A stretch of DNA of 64,000 bases from Rhodococcus sp. HNM0563 (GCF_012726195.1 NZ_JAASAF010000001.1:62001-126000), one strand, 5' to 3'; counted from the stretch's first letter, positions 28,418-37,817 are shown. Program-made: numbers and translations. Notes: generated by a model not told the origin, from the letters alone.

Positions 28418-30006
28418 TCAGGGATGGTCCGGCGACCGGAGGTGGCCGGTCGACGTCGCGTGTCGTGGCGGTGTGGTGCCCGGACTGGCCCGCGGTGGCT
28501 GCGGCTGCGGCGGCAGGCATTCCTGCCACCGCGCCGATTGCCGTGGTGTCCGGGAATCGGGTGGTCGCATGTTCGGCGTCGGCCCGAGCGGCCGGTGTCG
28601 TCCGTGGCTCGGTGCGTCGTGAAGCTCAAGGAAGATGCCCTGAACTTCATGTGGCACAAAATGATCCGGGCCGGGATGCTCGGCTCTTCGAGCCGGTGGT
28701 CGCGGCGATCGATGCGGCCGCTCCCGGTGTCGAGGTGCTGCGCCCGGGCCTCGTTGCACTCGCGGCGCGCGGCGTCGTGCGATGGTTCGGATCGGAGGAG
28801 GCCGCCGCAGAACGTCTCGTCGACGAGGTCGCTTCCGTGGGAGTGGAATGCCAGGTCGGTATTGCCGACGAACTGTCCACCGCAGTGCTCGCTGCCCGTA
28901 GGGCTGCATTGGTGTCGAGCGGCGACGGCCCTGCGTTCCTTGCTCCGCTGCCGATTTCTCAGTTGGCAGTGGAGCCGGCGCTGGCTGCGCCGGAGCGTGC
29001 CGACCTGGTCGATCTGCTACGTCGGCTGGGGGTGCGCACGATCGGGGCGTTTGCGGCGCTGCCGGTATCCGATGTGGCGTCGAGGTTCGGCGCTGACGCG
29101 GTGGTGGCGCACCGGTGTGCACGTGGACTACCCGAGCGTCCGCCGTCGGGGCGTGCGGTGCCTCCCGATCTCACGGTGGAGCACGTGTGCGATCCCCCGA
29201 TCGAGCGGGTGGACACCGCGGCGTTCCTCGGTCGGACGCTCGCCGAACTGTTGCACACCCGACTTGCTGCGGCCGGTGTGGCGTGCACGCGGCTCCTCGT
29301 GTCGGCCCACGCCGGCAGCGGTGAAGAACTGGCGCGGACGTGGCGCTGTGCCGGGCCGTTGACCCCCGAAGGGACCGCAGACCGGGTGCGCTGGCAACTC
29401 GACGGTTGGCTTACCGGACGCAGCGCCGATCGCGCCACCACCGGGATCACCATGTTGCGTCTCGAGCCCGTGGAAGTGGTGGATTCCGGCACTTTGCAGT
29501 TGGGTCTGTGGGGCGGTATCGGCGAGGAGGACGAACGGGCACGGAGGGCACTGGTCCGAGTGCAGGGCCTGCTCGGCGGTGATGCGGTCCGGGTGGGGGT
29601 GCTCAGCGGTGGACGCGGACCCGTTGAGCGAATCACTCTCGTCCCGGTGGGGGAAGAGGCAGTGCCCTCGTCGGATCCGGACGCGCCCTGGCCCGGACGG
29701 TTACCACCCCCGGCCCCGGCCATGGTGATGCACGTGCCGCCGCCGATCGCGTTGGACGACGACGTGGGTGAGGGGGTGACGATCACCGAACGGGGTCTGC
29801 TCAGTGGTCGGCCGACGCAGTTGCGATGGGGAAGTCGCAGCTGGCAGGTGACCGGATGGGCGGGACCCTGGCCGGTGGACGAATACTGGTGGGATCCCGA
29901 GACCGCCCGCGACATCGCGCGACTGCAGGTGCAGCTCGATGGAGGCCGGGCCCTGCTGATCGTCCACGGAGCAGACGGGTGGAGTGTGGAGGGTGTCTAC
30001 GACTGA
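28414..30006 (+). CDS. imuB: Catalytically inactive Y-family polymerase ImuB
   Basis: A 530-residue Y-family polymerase homologue. The first acidic motif of active Y-polymerases is here VVAVWCPDWPAVAAAAAAG, and the SxDE motif region reads EVLRPGLVALAAR, so the metal-binding acids are missing, as in other ImuB proteins. The thumb/little-finger region (LGVRTIGAFAALP) remains. ImuB bridges the beta clamp and DnaE2 in the SOS mutasome. GTG start overlapping imuA'. Confidence 0.92.
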   Translation: MIRDGPATGGGRSTSRVVAVWCPDWPAVAAAAAAGIPATAPIAVVSGNRVVACSASARAAGVVRGSVRREAQGRCPELHVAQNDPGRDARLFEPVVAAIDAAAPGVEVLRPGLVALAARGVVRWFGSEEAAAERLVDEVASVGVECQVGIADELSTAVLAARRAALVSSGDGPAFLAPLPISQLAVEPALAAPERADLVDLLRRLGVRTIGAFAALPVSDVASRFGADAVVAHRCARGLPERPPSGRAVPPDLTVEHVCDPPIERVDTAAFLGRTLAELLHTRLAAAGVACTRLLVSAHAGSGEELARTWRCAGPLTPEGTADRVRWQLDGWLTGRSADRATTGITMLRLEPVEVVDSGTLQLGLWGGIGEEDERARRALVRVQGLLGGDAVRVGVLSGGRGPVERITLVPVGEEAVPSSDPDAPWPGRLPPPAPAMVMHVPPPIALDDDVGEGVTITERGLLSGRPTQLRWGSRSWQVTGWAGPWPVDEYWWDPETARDIARLQVQLDGGRALLIVHGADGWSVEGVYD

Positions 30007-30020
30007 GCGGGCAGGCTGAT

Positions 30021-30026
30021 TAGGCT
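30021..30026 (+). promoter_or_regulatory. -10 element for leaderless hydrolase transcript
   Basis: TAGGCT, seven bases before the GTG at 30034, no Shine-Dalgarno sequence. Confidence 0.45.
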
Positions 30027-30033
30027 GACAACC

Positions 30034-30795
30034 GTGGCTACCTCCGTCCTCACCGCGACGCCGAACGATGTCGCGATCGCCTACCGGGATTCGGCGCCTC
30101 GCAGAACAGCTGAGGGGGTGCCGGTCGTGCTGGTGCACGGCATGGGCGGCGATGCGCGCACCTGGGACAGGTTCACCCGGCGGCTCACCGCCGCCGGGCG
30201 CCGGGTGGTCGCTGTGGACCTGCGCGGACACGGCCGCAGCGCTCGCGCGACGTCGTACCGGTTCTCGGAGTTCGCCGCCGATATCGCAGGCCTGTGCGAG
30301 CACCTGGGTTTCGACACCGTGGATCTGGTGGGGCATTCCCTCGGTGGGCACGCCGGTTCGCTGGTGGCGCAGCAGCAGCCCGGGTTGGTGCGACGGCTCG
30401 TCCTGGAGGAGGCGCCGCTACCGTTGCGCGCGAGCGATCCCGTTCCCGAGGTTCCTGCGCACCGCCCGACGCCCACCGAACTGTGGCATGCCGCCACCAG
30501 CATGGTGCTCAATCCGCGCGCAGTGTTCTCGTTCGACCGATCGATGATCGACTCCGTGGTATCTCAGTTCCACACGTCGAATCCGATGTGGTGGGAACAA
30601 CTTCCGTCGATGAAGTCTCCGACGATGCTGCTGCGCGGTGCGCGCCGTGGAAGCATGGTCGACCCGCGACTGCTCACCGAGGCCCTGGCGCTGATCCCGA
30701 ACGGTGCGGTGCGGGAGATTCCATGCGGGCACAGCATTCATCGCGATCGATCAGAGGATTTCGTGGCAGCGGTGATGCCTTTCCTCACCGACTGA
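30034..30795 (+). CDS. Alpha/beta hydrolase
   Basis: A 253-residue soluble alpha/beta hydrolase. VVLVHGMGGDARTWDRF is the oxyanion loop, VDLRGHGRSARA follows, and the nucleophile elbow is LVGHSLGGHAGSLV with Ser near 106. The acid is probably in MLLRGARRGSMVDPRL and the His in IPCGHSIHRDRSEDF. No signal peptide. Substrate unknown; it has its own promoter and is not obviously part of the mutasome next to it. Confidence 0.88.
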   Translation: MATSVLTATPNDVAIAYRDSAPRRTAEGVPVVLVHGMGGDARTWDRFTRRLTAAGRRVVAVDLRGHGRSARATSYRFSEFAADIAGLCEHLGFDTVDLVGHSLGGHAGSLVAQQQPGLVRRLVLEEAPLPLRASDPVPEVPAHRPTPTELWHAATSMVLNPRAVFSFDRSMIDSVVSQFHTSNPMWWEQLPSMKSPTMLLRGARRGSMVDPRLLTEALALIPNGAVREIPCGHSIHRDRSEDFVAAVMPFLTD

Positions 30796-30812
30796 TCTCG
30801 CCGGACTTGGCC

Positions 30813-30818
30813 TACGAT
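30813..30818 (+). promoter_or_regulatory. -10 element for leaderless transcript at 30825
   Basis: TACGAT, six bases before the ATG at 30825, no Shine-Dalgarno sequence. Confidence 0.45.
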
Positions 30819-30824
30819 CGGGGC

Positions 30825-31352
30825 ATGGCCTTGTCTTCACCCGACCGGAAGCTGATCGCGACCTCCGCTCTGTTCGTCGTTTCGCAGGCGAACATCGCTC
30901 GTGTCCTCGGTTCCACCGCGCTCACCGTCGGTACGGTGCAGACGACGTTCTCGGCGTCGAAGTACCGGAAGATACTCGACAATCTCGGACCGGCCGAGCT
31001 TTCCCGCTACCGGGAGCACTACTACTGGGACATGTTCCACCCGCTGACCTTCGCGGTGGCGTTGCGCGCCGGTGCGCGCGCACTCGACGACCATCGGCCG
31101 TTGTCGCCTGCGGTACGCAGAATCCTGCTCACTGCACCCGTGATCGCTGCGGCGGGCGACTACGCGGAGAACGTGGCAGGCCTGTACCTCCTCGACCACC
31201 GCGACAAGATTGCCGACGACTCGGTGCGCCTCGCATCCACGATCAGTGTCACCAAGTGGATGCTCGCCGCCGGTTGTCTCGCTTACCTTTCGCAGGGCTT
31301 CCTCAGGATCTGGACACAGGCGGGGCTCAGGCGTCTGCGGCGCACTCGCTGA
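30825..31352 (+). CDS. Conserved membrane protein of unknown function
   Basis: A 175-residue protein with hydrophobic segments near residues 8-25 (LIATSALFVVSQANIARVLG), 100-125 (ILLTAPVIAAAGDYAENVAG) and 145-165 (WMLAAGCLAYLSQGFL). Between them lies a charged region EHYYWDMFHPLTFAVALRAG. I do not recognise the family. The motif GDYAENVAGLYLL in a helix suggests a four-helix membrane bundle. It is between two soluble enzymes and transcribed from its own probable leaderless promoter. Confidence 0.7.
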   Translation: MALSSPDRKLIATSALFVVSQANIARVLGSTALTVGTVQTTFSASKYRKILDNLGPAELSRYREHYYWDMFHPLTFAVALRAGARALDDHRPLSPAVRRILLTAPVIAAAGDYAENVAGLYLLDHRDKIADDSVRLASTISVTKWMLAAGCLAYLSQGFLRIWTQAGLRRLRRTR

Positions 31353-31403
31353 CATGTTGCAGCCCGACTTTCATCGGGTGTGCGGGCGGGACACAATGGC
31401 GAC

Positions 31404-32282
31404 GTGACCACCGCTGCCCCCACTTGTTCTGCACTGTCCGCCGTCGACGAACCCTTGCCCGGCACCACTGCGACGGCCCCCGGCTACGTATGCCTGGAGT
31501 TCCCGTCGGCGTGGGGTCACGACGTACTCGACGGCACCGCGCTCGGCGCAGAGTTGTCGAGTGAACTCTCGGCCCGCGCTGCGGCGACGGGCGTACGGAT
31601 CATGTTCATCAGGCGTCCCGGCCGCGATGTTCCGCGACCGGTGAAAACTGTGCTCATCGCTCGAACCGAGCCGGGCGACGCGTGGTGCGAACGACTCGAG
31701 GTCACCGACCCGGCGGAGCTGCTCGATATCGTGCCGCGCGTGGTGGCCGGGCCCCCTCCGGGGTTGGGGGAGGCGGTGTCCGGCCCGATCGTGCTCGTCT
31801 GCGCGCACGGCAAACGAGACCGGTGCTGTGCGGTGCTCGGCCGCCCCGTCGCGTCGGCGCTGAAGGAAGAATTCTCGGACGCGGTCTGGGAATGTTCGCA
31901 TACCGGCGGGCACCGGTTCGCTCCGTCGATGATTCTGCTGCCCAGCGGTTACTCGTACGGTCGTCTCGACGCCGAGCAGAGCGTCGAGGTGGTGCGTGCG
32001 GCCGTCCGCGGTGAAGCCCTCGCGCTCGGTGCGCGTGGCCGCAGCACGTGGGGAGCAGCAGGTCAGGTTGCCGAACTCGCGGTACGGGGTGCTGTCGGTG
32101 ACCTGTCGATCGACGCCTTCACCGTCGACGAGACCGGAACCGAACCACTCGTGCGGCACCGTGACGGACGGGAATGGCGGGTCGACGTCGAGGTTCGGGA
32201 GCTCTCGGATCGACCCGCGAGTTGCGGTGCCGCGCCCAAGCCTGTGCGCCCCGTGGTCGCCACGAAGCTCACGCAACTGTAG
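31404..32282 (+). CDS. Sucrase/ferredoxin-like family protein
   Basis: A 292-residue protein of the Suc-Fer-like (thioredoxin-like ferredoxin) family. Conserved cysteines are in TCSALSAVDEPLPGT, VCAHGKRDRCCAVLGRP and VWECSHTGGHRFAPS, and could hold a [2Fe-2S] cluster. The family motif SHTGGHRFAP is intact. GTG start at 31404, six bases after a CACAAT -10-like element. Role unknown; probably electron transfer. It converges on the MMPL gene with 22 bases between. Confidence 0.85.
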   Translation: MTTAAPTCSALSAVDEPLPGTTATAPGYVCLEFPSAWGHDVLDGTALGAELSSELSARAAATGVRIMFIRRPGRDVPRPVKTVLIARTEPGDAWCERLEVTDPAELLDIVPRVVAGPPPGLGEAVSGPIVLVCAHGKRDRCCAVLGRPVASALKEEFSDAVWECSHTGGHRFAPSMILLPSGYSYGRLDAEQSVEVVRAAVRGEALALGARGRSTWGAAGQVAELAVRGAVGDLSIDAFTVDETGTEPLVRHRDGREWRVDVEVRELSDRPASCGAAPKPVRPVVATKLTQL

Positions 32283-32304
32283 GTAGCTCGGCCGACGAAC
32301 CTTT

Positions 32305-34428
32305 TCAGTGCCCGAGCCCGAATTTCTCGTGGACCTTCTTCATCCACTGCGGAGCCCACCAGTTTGCTTCGCCCATCAGTTTGATCAGCGACGGCACCAG
32401 CAGCATGCGCACGACGGTCGCATCGATGATCAGGGCGATGATCATGCCGACTCCGAGGAATCGCATGATCGACAATCCCGAGACGGTGAATGCTCCGGTC
32501 ACCACGATCAGCAGCAGGGCCGCGGACGTGACCACACGTCCGGTGCGTGAGATGCCGTACTCGACGGCCTCGACGGTCGTTGCCCCTGCCGCACGCGCTT
32601 CGACCATGCGCGACATCAGGAAGACCTCGTAGTCGGTGGACAGTCCGAACACCACAGCAAGGATCAGCACGACGAATGTCGGCTCCAACTCGTTGGGCAC
32701 CACATCGATCAGCGATGCGCCGTGCCCGAGCTGGAACACCCACGTGAGCACGCCGAAGGTCGCGGCGAGACTCAGACCTGCCATCAGCACGGCCTTGATC
32801 GGCAGTACCACCGATCCGAACGCGAGGAACAGCAGGATCAGGGTCGAGACCACCATGATCAGGACCATCCACGGCAGTGCGTCGGAGACTGCGGTATTTG
32901 CGTCGTCGACCAACGCCCGACTGCCGCCGACGAGCAGTTCGGAGCCGTCCGGGACGGGGATCGACCGCAACTCGTCGGTGATCTCACTGGCCCTGTCGGT
33001 ACCGTCCACGCCTTGTGCGTAGACGGCCTGCACCACGGCGACGTCGTCCTGCTGACCGACGGTGACGACCTGCGAAATCCCCTCGATGCCTGCGACTTCG
33101 CGCGACACGGTGCGGAGGGCATCGGCGTCGACGGCCTGCCCGCCGTCGTCGCGCAGGACGAGTGTCGGACCGTTGCCCGTGCTCGGGAACTCGTCGAGGA
33201 GCGTCTGGGTCGCCGCGCGCGCGGCGCTGTCCTCGGGCAACGCGGTGTACTCGACCTCGCCGAACTGAGCTTTCAGGACCGGTGTGGCGAGGAACAGCAG
33301 TCCCGCGGTGATGACGATCGCGATGAGAGCGGGTCGCTTCATCACCTTGTGTACGACGCTGCCCCAGAACTTGCGTGCACGAGCCTCGCTGCGCGTCGAC
33401 GCCTCGCGATCCCAGGTCCACGCGTTGATGCGATGCCCGAGGAGCGCCAACACGGCAGGCACCGCCGTCAGGGACAGGACGGCGGCACTGAACACCGAGG
33501 CCATCGCTCCGAGACCGAGCGACCGGAGCACGGCCTGTGGGAAGACGAGCATGCCCGCGAATGCGCAGATGAGCAGGGCCGCCGAGAACATCACGGTGCG
33601 GCCCGCCGTCAGCATCGTCCGTTTCGTCGCGGCAGCAGGGTCTGATCCGGCGGCGAGTTCCTCGCGGTATCGGCTGACGATGAACAATCCGTAGTCGATC
33701 GCAAGCCCCAGGCCGATCAGCGAGGTGATGTTGAGCGCGTACGACGACACTTCGGTGACCGTCGAGAGCAGCCGTAGCGTCGCGAGGGAGGAGAAGATGG
33801 CCAACACCCCGACGAAGACGGGGACAGCCGCGGCTACGACACCGCCGAAGATGAGGACGAGCAGGATGAGTGTGATCGGAATCGCGATGGCCTCGGCCTT
33901 GACGAGATCTCGCTCGAGAGTGTGGGTGAACTCGATGGAGACGACGGTGTTGCCCGCGAACTGGGACTCGACGCCGGGCACCTCGAGTTCGTCGAGGGCC
34001 GATTGGAAGTCGGCCGCCGTCACACCCGAGTTCGTGCCGAGCGTGATGGTGGCCGCCACACTCTGCTGGTCTGTCGAGAGCAAGAGCTGATTCGTCGGTG
34101 GTGGTGCCGTCCAGTAGGTCGTGATGGCCTCGGACGGATACTGCTCGTCGAACGCGGCGAGCGTCTGCTCGATGTCGGGCCGGATGTCGTCGATGGTCCT
34201 GCCCTCGGGCGCGGTGTACATCGCGATGATGTCGGCAGTCTGCGACCCGAACGTGTCGTAGATGATCTGCTGCGCCTGCATGGCTTCGCTGTCGGCGACG
34301 TAGTACCCGGCGCTGGACAACTTGCCGAAGACACCGATGCCCCATGCACCTGCGACGAGAACGACGAGTAGGACGAGGGCGAGCACCCACCGGCTTCTTG
34401 CTACGACGATCTCGGCCCAGCGATTCAT
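32305..34428 (-). CDS. MMPL/RND family transporter
   Basis: A 707-residue inner-membrane protein with two MMPL halves. Each has one leading helix (RWVLALVLLVVLVAGAWGIG), a large outer loop and five clustered helices. The first helix bundle contains GLGLAIDYGLFIVSRYREEL and the second VFGLSTDYEVFLMSRMVEA, the Asp-Tyr pairs that carry protons in MmpL proteins. In mycolata such proteins export lipids or siderophores. ATG 34428 with a GGAG SD; the open frame upstream is not conserved. Cargo unknown. Confidence 0.9.
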   Translation of the reverse strand: MNRWAEIVVARSRWVLALVLLVVLVAGAWGIGVFGKLSSAGYYVADSEAMQAQQIIYDTFGSQTADIIAMYTAPEGRTIDDIRPDIEQTLAAFDEQYPSEAITTYWTAPPPTNQLLLSTDQQSVAATITLGTNSGVTAADFQSALDELEVPGVESQFAGNTVVSIEFTHTLERDLVKAEAIAIPITLILLVLIFGGVVAAAVPVFVGVLAIFSSLATLRLLSTVTEVSSYALNITSLIGLGLAIDYGLFIVSRYREELAAGSDPAAATKRTMLTAGRTVMFSAALLICAFAGMLVFPQAVLRSLGLGAMASVFSAAVLSLTAVPAVLALLGHRINAWTWDREASTRSEARARKFWGSVVHKVMKRPALIAIVITAGLLFLATPVLKAQFGEVEYTALPEDSAARAATQTLLDEFPSTGNGPTLVLRDDGGQAVDADALRTVSREVAGIEGISQVVTVGQQDDVAVVQAVYAQGVDGTDRASEITDELRSIPVPDGSELLVGGSRALVDDANTAVSDALPWMVLIMVVSTLILLFLAFGSVVLPIKAVLMAGLSLAATFGVLTWVFQLGHGASLIDVVPNELEPTFVVLILAVVFGLSTDYEVFLMSRMVEARAAGATTVEAVEYGISRTGRVVTSAALLLIVVTGAFTVSGLSIMRFLGVGMIIALIIDATVVRMLLVPSLIKLMGEANWWAPQWMKKVHEKFGLGH

Positions 34429-34694
34429 ACATACTCCCGGTCTGCTCGGTGCTGCCGAACGGCAACTGTAATCGCGAGCAGGACGCGGGTGATCGTCGGT
34501 GGGCCGGAGAGAGGCGGACCGACGCGCCGGGTGCCTCACGGCACGGGGCGCAACGTGGTTCCAGCCGGACGGTATTCCACGAAGGCAATTCACATTGGCT
34601 CCGGGGCGTACCGGCGCGCCGATCCGAATGGGTCAACGCGGTCGCACGAGGATCTATTCCGAGTGAACTGTTGTGCGACGAGGCGCACACTTGC

Positions 34695-36239
34695 CTACCC
34701 CGTGGCGTCCCCTCCACTGTGGCCCGAGTGGTCGCCGTGGGTCGAGTGGATGGGAAGGACACCGACCTCGTCGACCTCATCGGCGCCGACGACCACGAAC
34801 TGACCCATCATTCCATCGTCCTCGTGCCGGAGCAGATGGCAGTGGTACATGTACGGAACGTTGGGGTCGGTGTGGTCGTCGAATCGCATGAGCAGTCGCA
34901 CTGTGGCGCCGGGCGGGACGTAGACGGTGTCCTTCCGGCCGATCAGCGTCGGATGGTCGGTAGGCATACCGGTCGCCTCGACGACCTGGAACTGCACGTC
35001 GTGGACATGGAAGTTGTGGACCACCCCGCTGATGTTGGTGACTTCCCACAGCTCGGTGGTGCCGGCGACGACGACCTCGTCGATCCGGTTCATGTCCATC
35101 TCGCGGTCGTTGATCTCGGTCGAGTTCGTGAGGTCGAAAGTGCGGGTGACGGTCGGTTCGCCGAGATCCTCCAGCGTTGCCAGCCGTGCCGGGACCGCTT
35201 CGTTCGATTCGAGAATGTCGGCGGTGCGGAGTTCGAGAACGTCGACGCTGTCGTCGCCTCCCGAGAATCGGGTCTGCCAGAAATCGGCGCGCAGATCGGG
35301 TGGGGTGCTGCGGAGCATGTTCCGGGTTCCCGCCGGCGCCTCGACCACGATCTCCGCTCGCTCGCCGGGCGAGAGTTGGAGACTGCGGAGCGCGACGGGT
35401 GATTCCAACAGCCCGCCGTCGGTACCGATCAGATCGAACGGTAGACCGGTGTCGAACGAGAAGTTGTAGATTCGTGCGTTCGACGCGTTGAGCAGCCGCA
35501 GCCGGACGCGTTCGGTTGTTACATCCAGGAATGCGCCGGGAGTGCCGTTGACGAGGATCTCGTCGCCGAGAACTCCGACATTGGCGAACATCGCGCCGTC
35601 CTCGTCGAGCTGCGTGCCGTCGAATTTCTTGTCCTGCACGATCACCGGGATGTCGTCGACTCCGTACTCATCGGGGAGTCCGGGGCCGCCCTGCTCGTCG
35701 AGGAGGAACATGCCCGCGAGACCTCGATACACGTGCGACGCCGTGGAGCCGTGGAGGTGCGGGTGGTACCAGAGGGTCGCGGCAGGTTGGTCGATCGTCC
35801 AATGCGGAGACCAGGTGGCCCCGGGTTCGACCGTCTGGTGGGGGCCGCCGTCCATCGCGGCGGGCAGATGCATTCCGTGCCAGTGCAGCGTGCTCGTCTC
35901 GCCGACTTCGTTGGTCACGTTCACCCGAACGTTCTCACCGCGCTCGGCACGCAGGGTCGGGCCGAGATAGTCGCCATTCACACCCCAGGTCTGCGTGTCG
36001 GGCCCGTGCCCCAGGTCGCTGGTGCCGCGCTGCAGGGTCAGGTCGAACACGCGGGTGCCGTCATCGGTCACCGTGCTGTCGGCGAGTGGAGGAACATTCA
36101 GTGGCCGGTCGAATGCCACCTGTCCTGTCGTGTCGATCGAGGCCGTGTTCCAGAAGAAGAGCCCGGCACCCGCCGCGCCGAGAATCAGCACCACGCCGAG
36201 GGCGAACAGGGTCGCCACGATCCGCACCAATAGTTTCAC
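34695..36239 (-). CDS. Multicopper oxidase, membrane-anchored
   Basis: A 514-residue three-domain multicopper oxidase. N-terminal membrane helix (IVATLFALGVVLILGAAGAG), then the copper motifs LHWHGMHLP, WYHPHLHG, HNFHVHDVQF and YHCHLLRHEDDGMMGQF, all ligands present. The tail IHSTHGDHSGHSGGD is His-rich and may bind extra copper. It acts on the outer face of the membrane, typically oxidising Cu(I), metals or phenols. Start GTG 36239 or ATG 36275, both before the anchor. A 27-bp palindrome lies upstream at 36331. Confidence 0.9.
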   Translation of the reverse strand: MKLLVRIVATLFALGVVLILGAAGAGLFFWNTASIDTTGQVAFDRPLNVPPLADSTVTDDGTRVFDLTLQRGTSDLGHGPDTQTWGVNGDYLGPTLRAERGENVRVNVTNEVGETSTLHWHGMHLPAAMDGGPHQTVEPGATWSPHWTIDQPAATLWYHPHLHGSTASHVYRGLAGMFLLDEQGGPGLPDEYGVDDIPVIVQDKKFDGTQLDEDGAMFANVGVLGDEILVNGTPGAFLDVTTERVRLRLLNASNARIYNFSFDTGLPFDLIGTDGGLLESPVALRSLQLSPGERAEIVVEAPAGTRNMLRSTPPDLRADFWQTRFSGGDDSVDVLELRTADILESNEAVPARLATLEDLGEPTVTRTFDLTNSTEINDREMDMNRIDEVVVAGTTELWEVTNISGVVHNFHVHDVQFQVVEATGMPTDHPTLIGRKDTVYVPPGATVRLLMRFDDHTDPNVPYMYHCHLLRHEDDGMMGQFVVVGADEVDEVGVLPIHSTHGDHSGHSGGDATG

Positions 36240-36330
36240 GTGCTCGATCGTGGTCGTCCGAGACCGGGAACACATCAGGTTCGGGACCTGATCTTCGACT
36301 GGGGGAGAACCCCCGGTCCGCGTCCGCCGC

Positions 36331-36357
36331 AATTACAGGAGAAGATCTTCTGTAATT
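36331..36357. promoter_or_regulatory. 27-bp imperfect palindrome, likely shared operator
   Basis: Outer arms AATTACAG and CTGTAATT flank a perfect 12-bp core AGAAGATCTTCT, with a small asymmetric insertion. It stands between the divergent multicopper oxidase and NTF2-like genes. The form fits a TetR/MarR-type operator; it does not look like a CsoR copper operator. The regulator is not encoded beside it. Confidence 0.6.
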
Positions 36358-36410
36358 GCGTCGGAGTCGCTACCGTGCATGGCAGGGACCGAATCCTTCG
36401 GAGGGAGAAG

Positions 36411-36455
36411 ATGATGCGTGCTGGGTTGCGAGGTGGGAGGGTCGACTGTCGATGA
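36411..36455 (+). CDS. Possible 14-codon leader peptide
   Basis: ATGATGCGT... encodes MMRAGLRGGRVDCR, preceded by a strong SD (GGAGGGAG). Its TGA overlaps the ATG of the NTF2-like gene (ATGA), so translation of the short frame could couple to the gene. Too short to be sure that it is translated. Confidence 0.35.
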   Translation: MMRAGLRGGRVDCR

Positions 36456-36955
36456 GCGATGTCGAGGAACTGCGCGAGATGGTCGCAGCGCTGGCCGCCG
36501 AGGTTCGTGTGCTCAGTGACCAGGTCGAGATCATGCAGCTGGTCGCCCAGTACGGACCCGCGGTCGACAGCGGGTCAGGGGAGGCGGCGGCTGCACTCTG
36601 GACCGACGACGGCATCTTCGACGCCGTTCCGCAGCGGCGGATGCGCGGGCACGAGGAGATCGTCGGCATGGTTCACGGCGAGGGCCACCAGAGCCTGCTC
36701 CGAGACGGATGCGGTCATGTCCTGACCGTGCCGCACATCGTGGTCGACGGTGACCACGCCACCGGCCGTAGCTACGCGCTCAACATCCGCTGGGATGCCG
36801 ACGCCGACCGATTCTGGGTGGCGCGGGTCTCTGCGAACACCTGGCGTTGGGTGCGGACACCGAAAGGTTGGCGGATCGAGGAACGGATCAACGCCAATCT
36901 CGACGGCACCACCGAACACCGAGAGATGCTCACACCATTCACCGAAAGCGACTGA
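36452..36955 (+). CDS. NTF2/SnoaL-like domain protein
   Basis: A 167-residue protein: an N-terminal coiled helix (DVEELREMVAALAAEVRVLSDQ, cited by its EELREMVAAL motif) then a SnoaL/NTF2-like cone fold (MQLVAQYGPAVDSG, ALWTDDGIFDAVPQRRM, HIVVDGDHATGRSY, RTPKGWRIEERIN). Such proteins are ligand-binding or small dehydratase/isomerase enzymes. The SDR gene starts 4 bases after the stop, so they probably act on one substrate. Start ATG 36452, overlapped by a possible leader ORF. Confidence 0.85.
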   Translation: MSDVEELREMVAALAAEVRVLSDQVEIMQLVAQYGPAVDSGSGEAAAALWTDDGIFDAVPQRRMRGHEEIVGMVHGEGHQSLLRDGCGHVLTVPHIVVDGDHATGRSYALNIRWDADADRFWVARVSANTWRWVRTPKGWRIEERINANLDGTTEHREMLTPFTESD

Positions 36956-36958
36956 ACA

Positions 36959-37756
36959 ATGACGACAGACTTGGTAGACAAATACGGGCACTGGGGCATC
37001 GTCGTCGGTGGTTCCGACGGGATCGGTGCCGCGTTCGCTCACGGAATGGCACGCCGGGGCATGAATGTTGTGCTGGTGGCACGACGAACAACCGTGCTGG
37101 AGGAATGCGCCACCGAAATCCGAGCGCGGCACGGTGTCGAGGTGCGCACGGTCGCGCTCGACATGAGCGCTGCCGATGCCCCGGAGCGGCTCGAAACCGC
37201 AACAGTCGATCTCGAAATCGGGCTGTTCGTCTACAACGCAGGCAGTGACGATCGCAGTACCGCGTTTCTCGACAAGGATCTCGATACCCACCTGTCGCTG
37301 GTCCATCGCAATTGCACGAGTGTGCTCGAAACGACCTACAGGTTCGGTGGCCCGATGGTGGCGCGGGGACGCGGTGCCGTCGTCCTTGTGACATCAGGTG
37401 CCGCATGGGTCGGGGGCCCCACCCTCGCGACCTACGGCGCAACGAAGGCATTCGATCTCATCCTTGCGGAAAGTCTGTGGGCCGAGTGGCGCAGTAGCGG
37501 GGTCGACGTTCTCGGACTCGTGCTCGGCGCGACCGCCACCCCGTCGATGCATCGAGCGCTCGGCACTGCGGGTGAAACGCACCGCGATCTGGCCGATCCC
37601 CACGATGTCGCGGAGGAAGCGCTCGAGCACCTGTCCGATGGACCCACGTGGATCTGCGGTACCGACAACCCCACCGGCGGTTCACCGTTCGGAGCTATGG
37701 GCCGCCGCGACGCGGTGCTTGCGCTGAGCCGAAGCATGGGAGTGAACGACAAATAG
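36959..37756 (+). CDS. Short-chain dehydrogenase/reductase
   Basis: A 265-residue SDR. Cofactor loop GGSDGIGAAFAHGMARRG, VYNAGS (NAG motif), catalytic Ser in LVTSGAAWVGG and the Tyr/Lys pair YGATKAF. The Arg pair after the third strand (ARRTT) suggests NADP(H). It forms an operon with the NTF2-like protein upstream. Substrate unknown; SDR plus NTF2-like pairs often handle steroid- or polyketide-like ketones, which is only an inference. Confidence 0.9.
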   Translation: MTTDLVDKYGHWGIVVGGSDGIGAAFAHGMARRGMNVVLVARRTTVLEECATEIRARHGVEVRTVALDMSAADAPERLETATVDLEIGLFVYNAGSDDRSTAFLDKDLDTHLSLVHRNCTSVLETTYRFGGPMVARGRGAVVLVTSGAAWVGGPTLATYGATKAFDLILAESLWAEWRSSGVDVLGLVLGATATPSMHRALGTAGETHRDLADPHDVAEEALEHLSDGPTWICGTDNPTGGSPFGAMGRRDAVLALSRSMGVNDK

Positions 37757-37811
37757 GACGTCCGGAACACCTCCGGTGCGCACTTGTCTCGATGACGGCG
37801 CCGCGCGGCGA

Positions 37812-37817
37812 TAGGGT
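37812..37817 (+). promoter_or_regulatory. -10 element for leaderless transcript at 37825
   Basis: TAGGGT, seven bases before the ATG at 37825, no Shine-Dalgarno sequence. Confidence 0.5.

Noticed and set aside
34344-35402. 352-codon plus-strand frame between the MMPL and multicopper oxidase genes
   Set aside because: Mostly antisense to the oxidase; the unique part (34429-34694) has no SD or domain.
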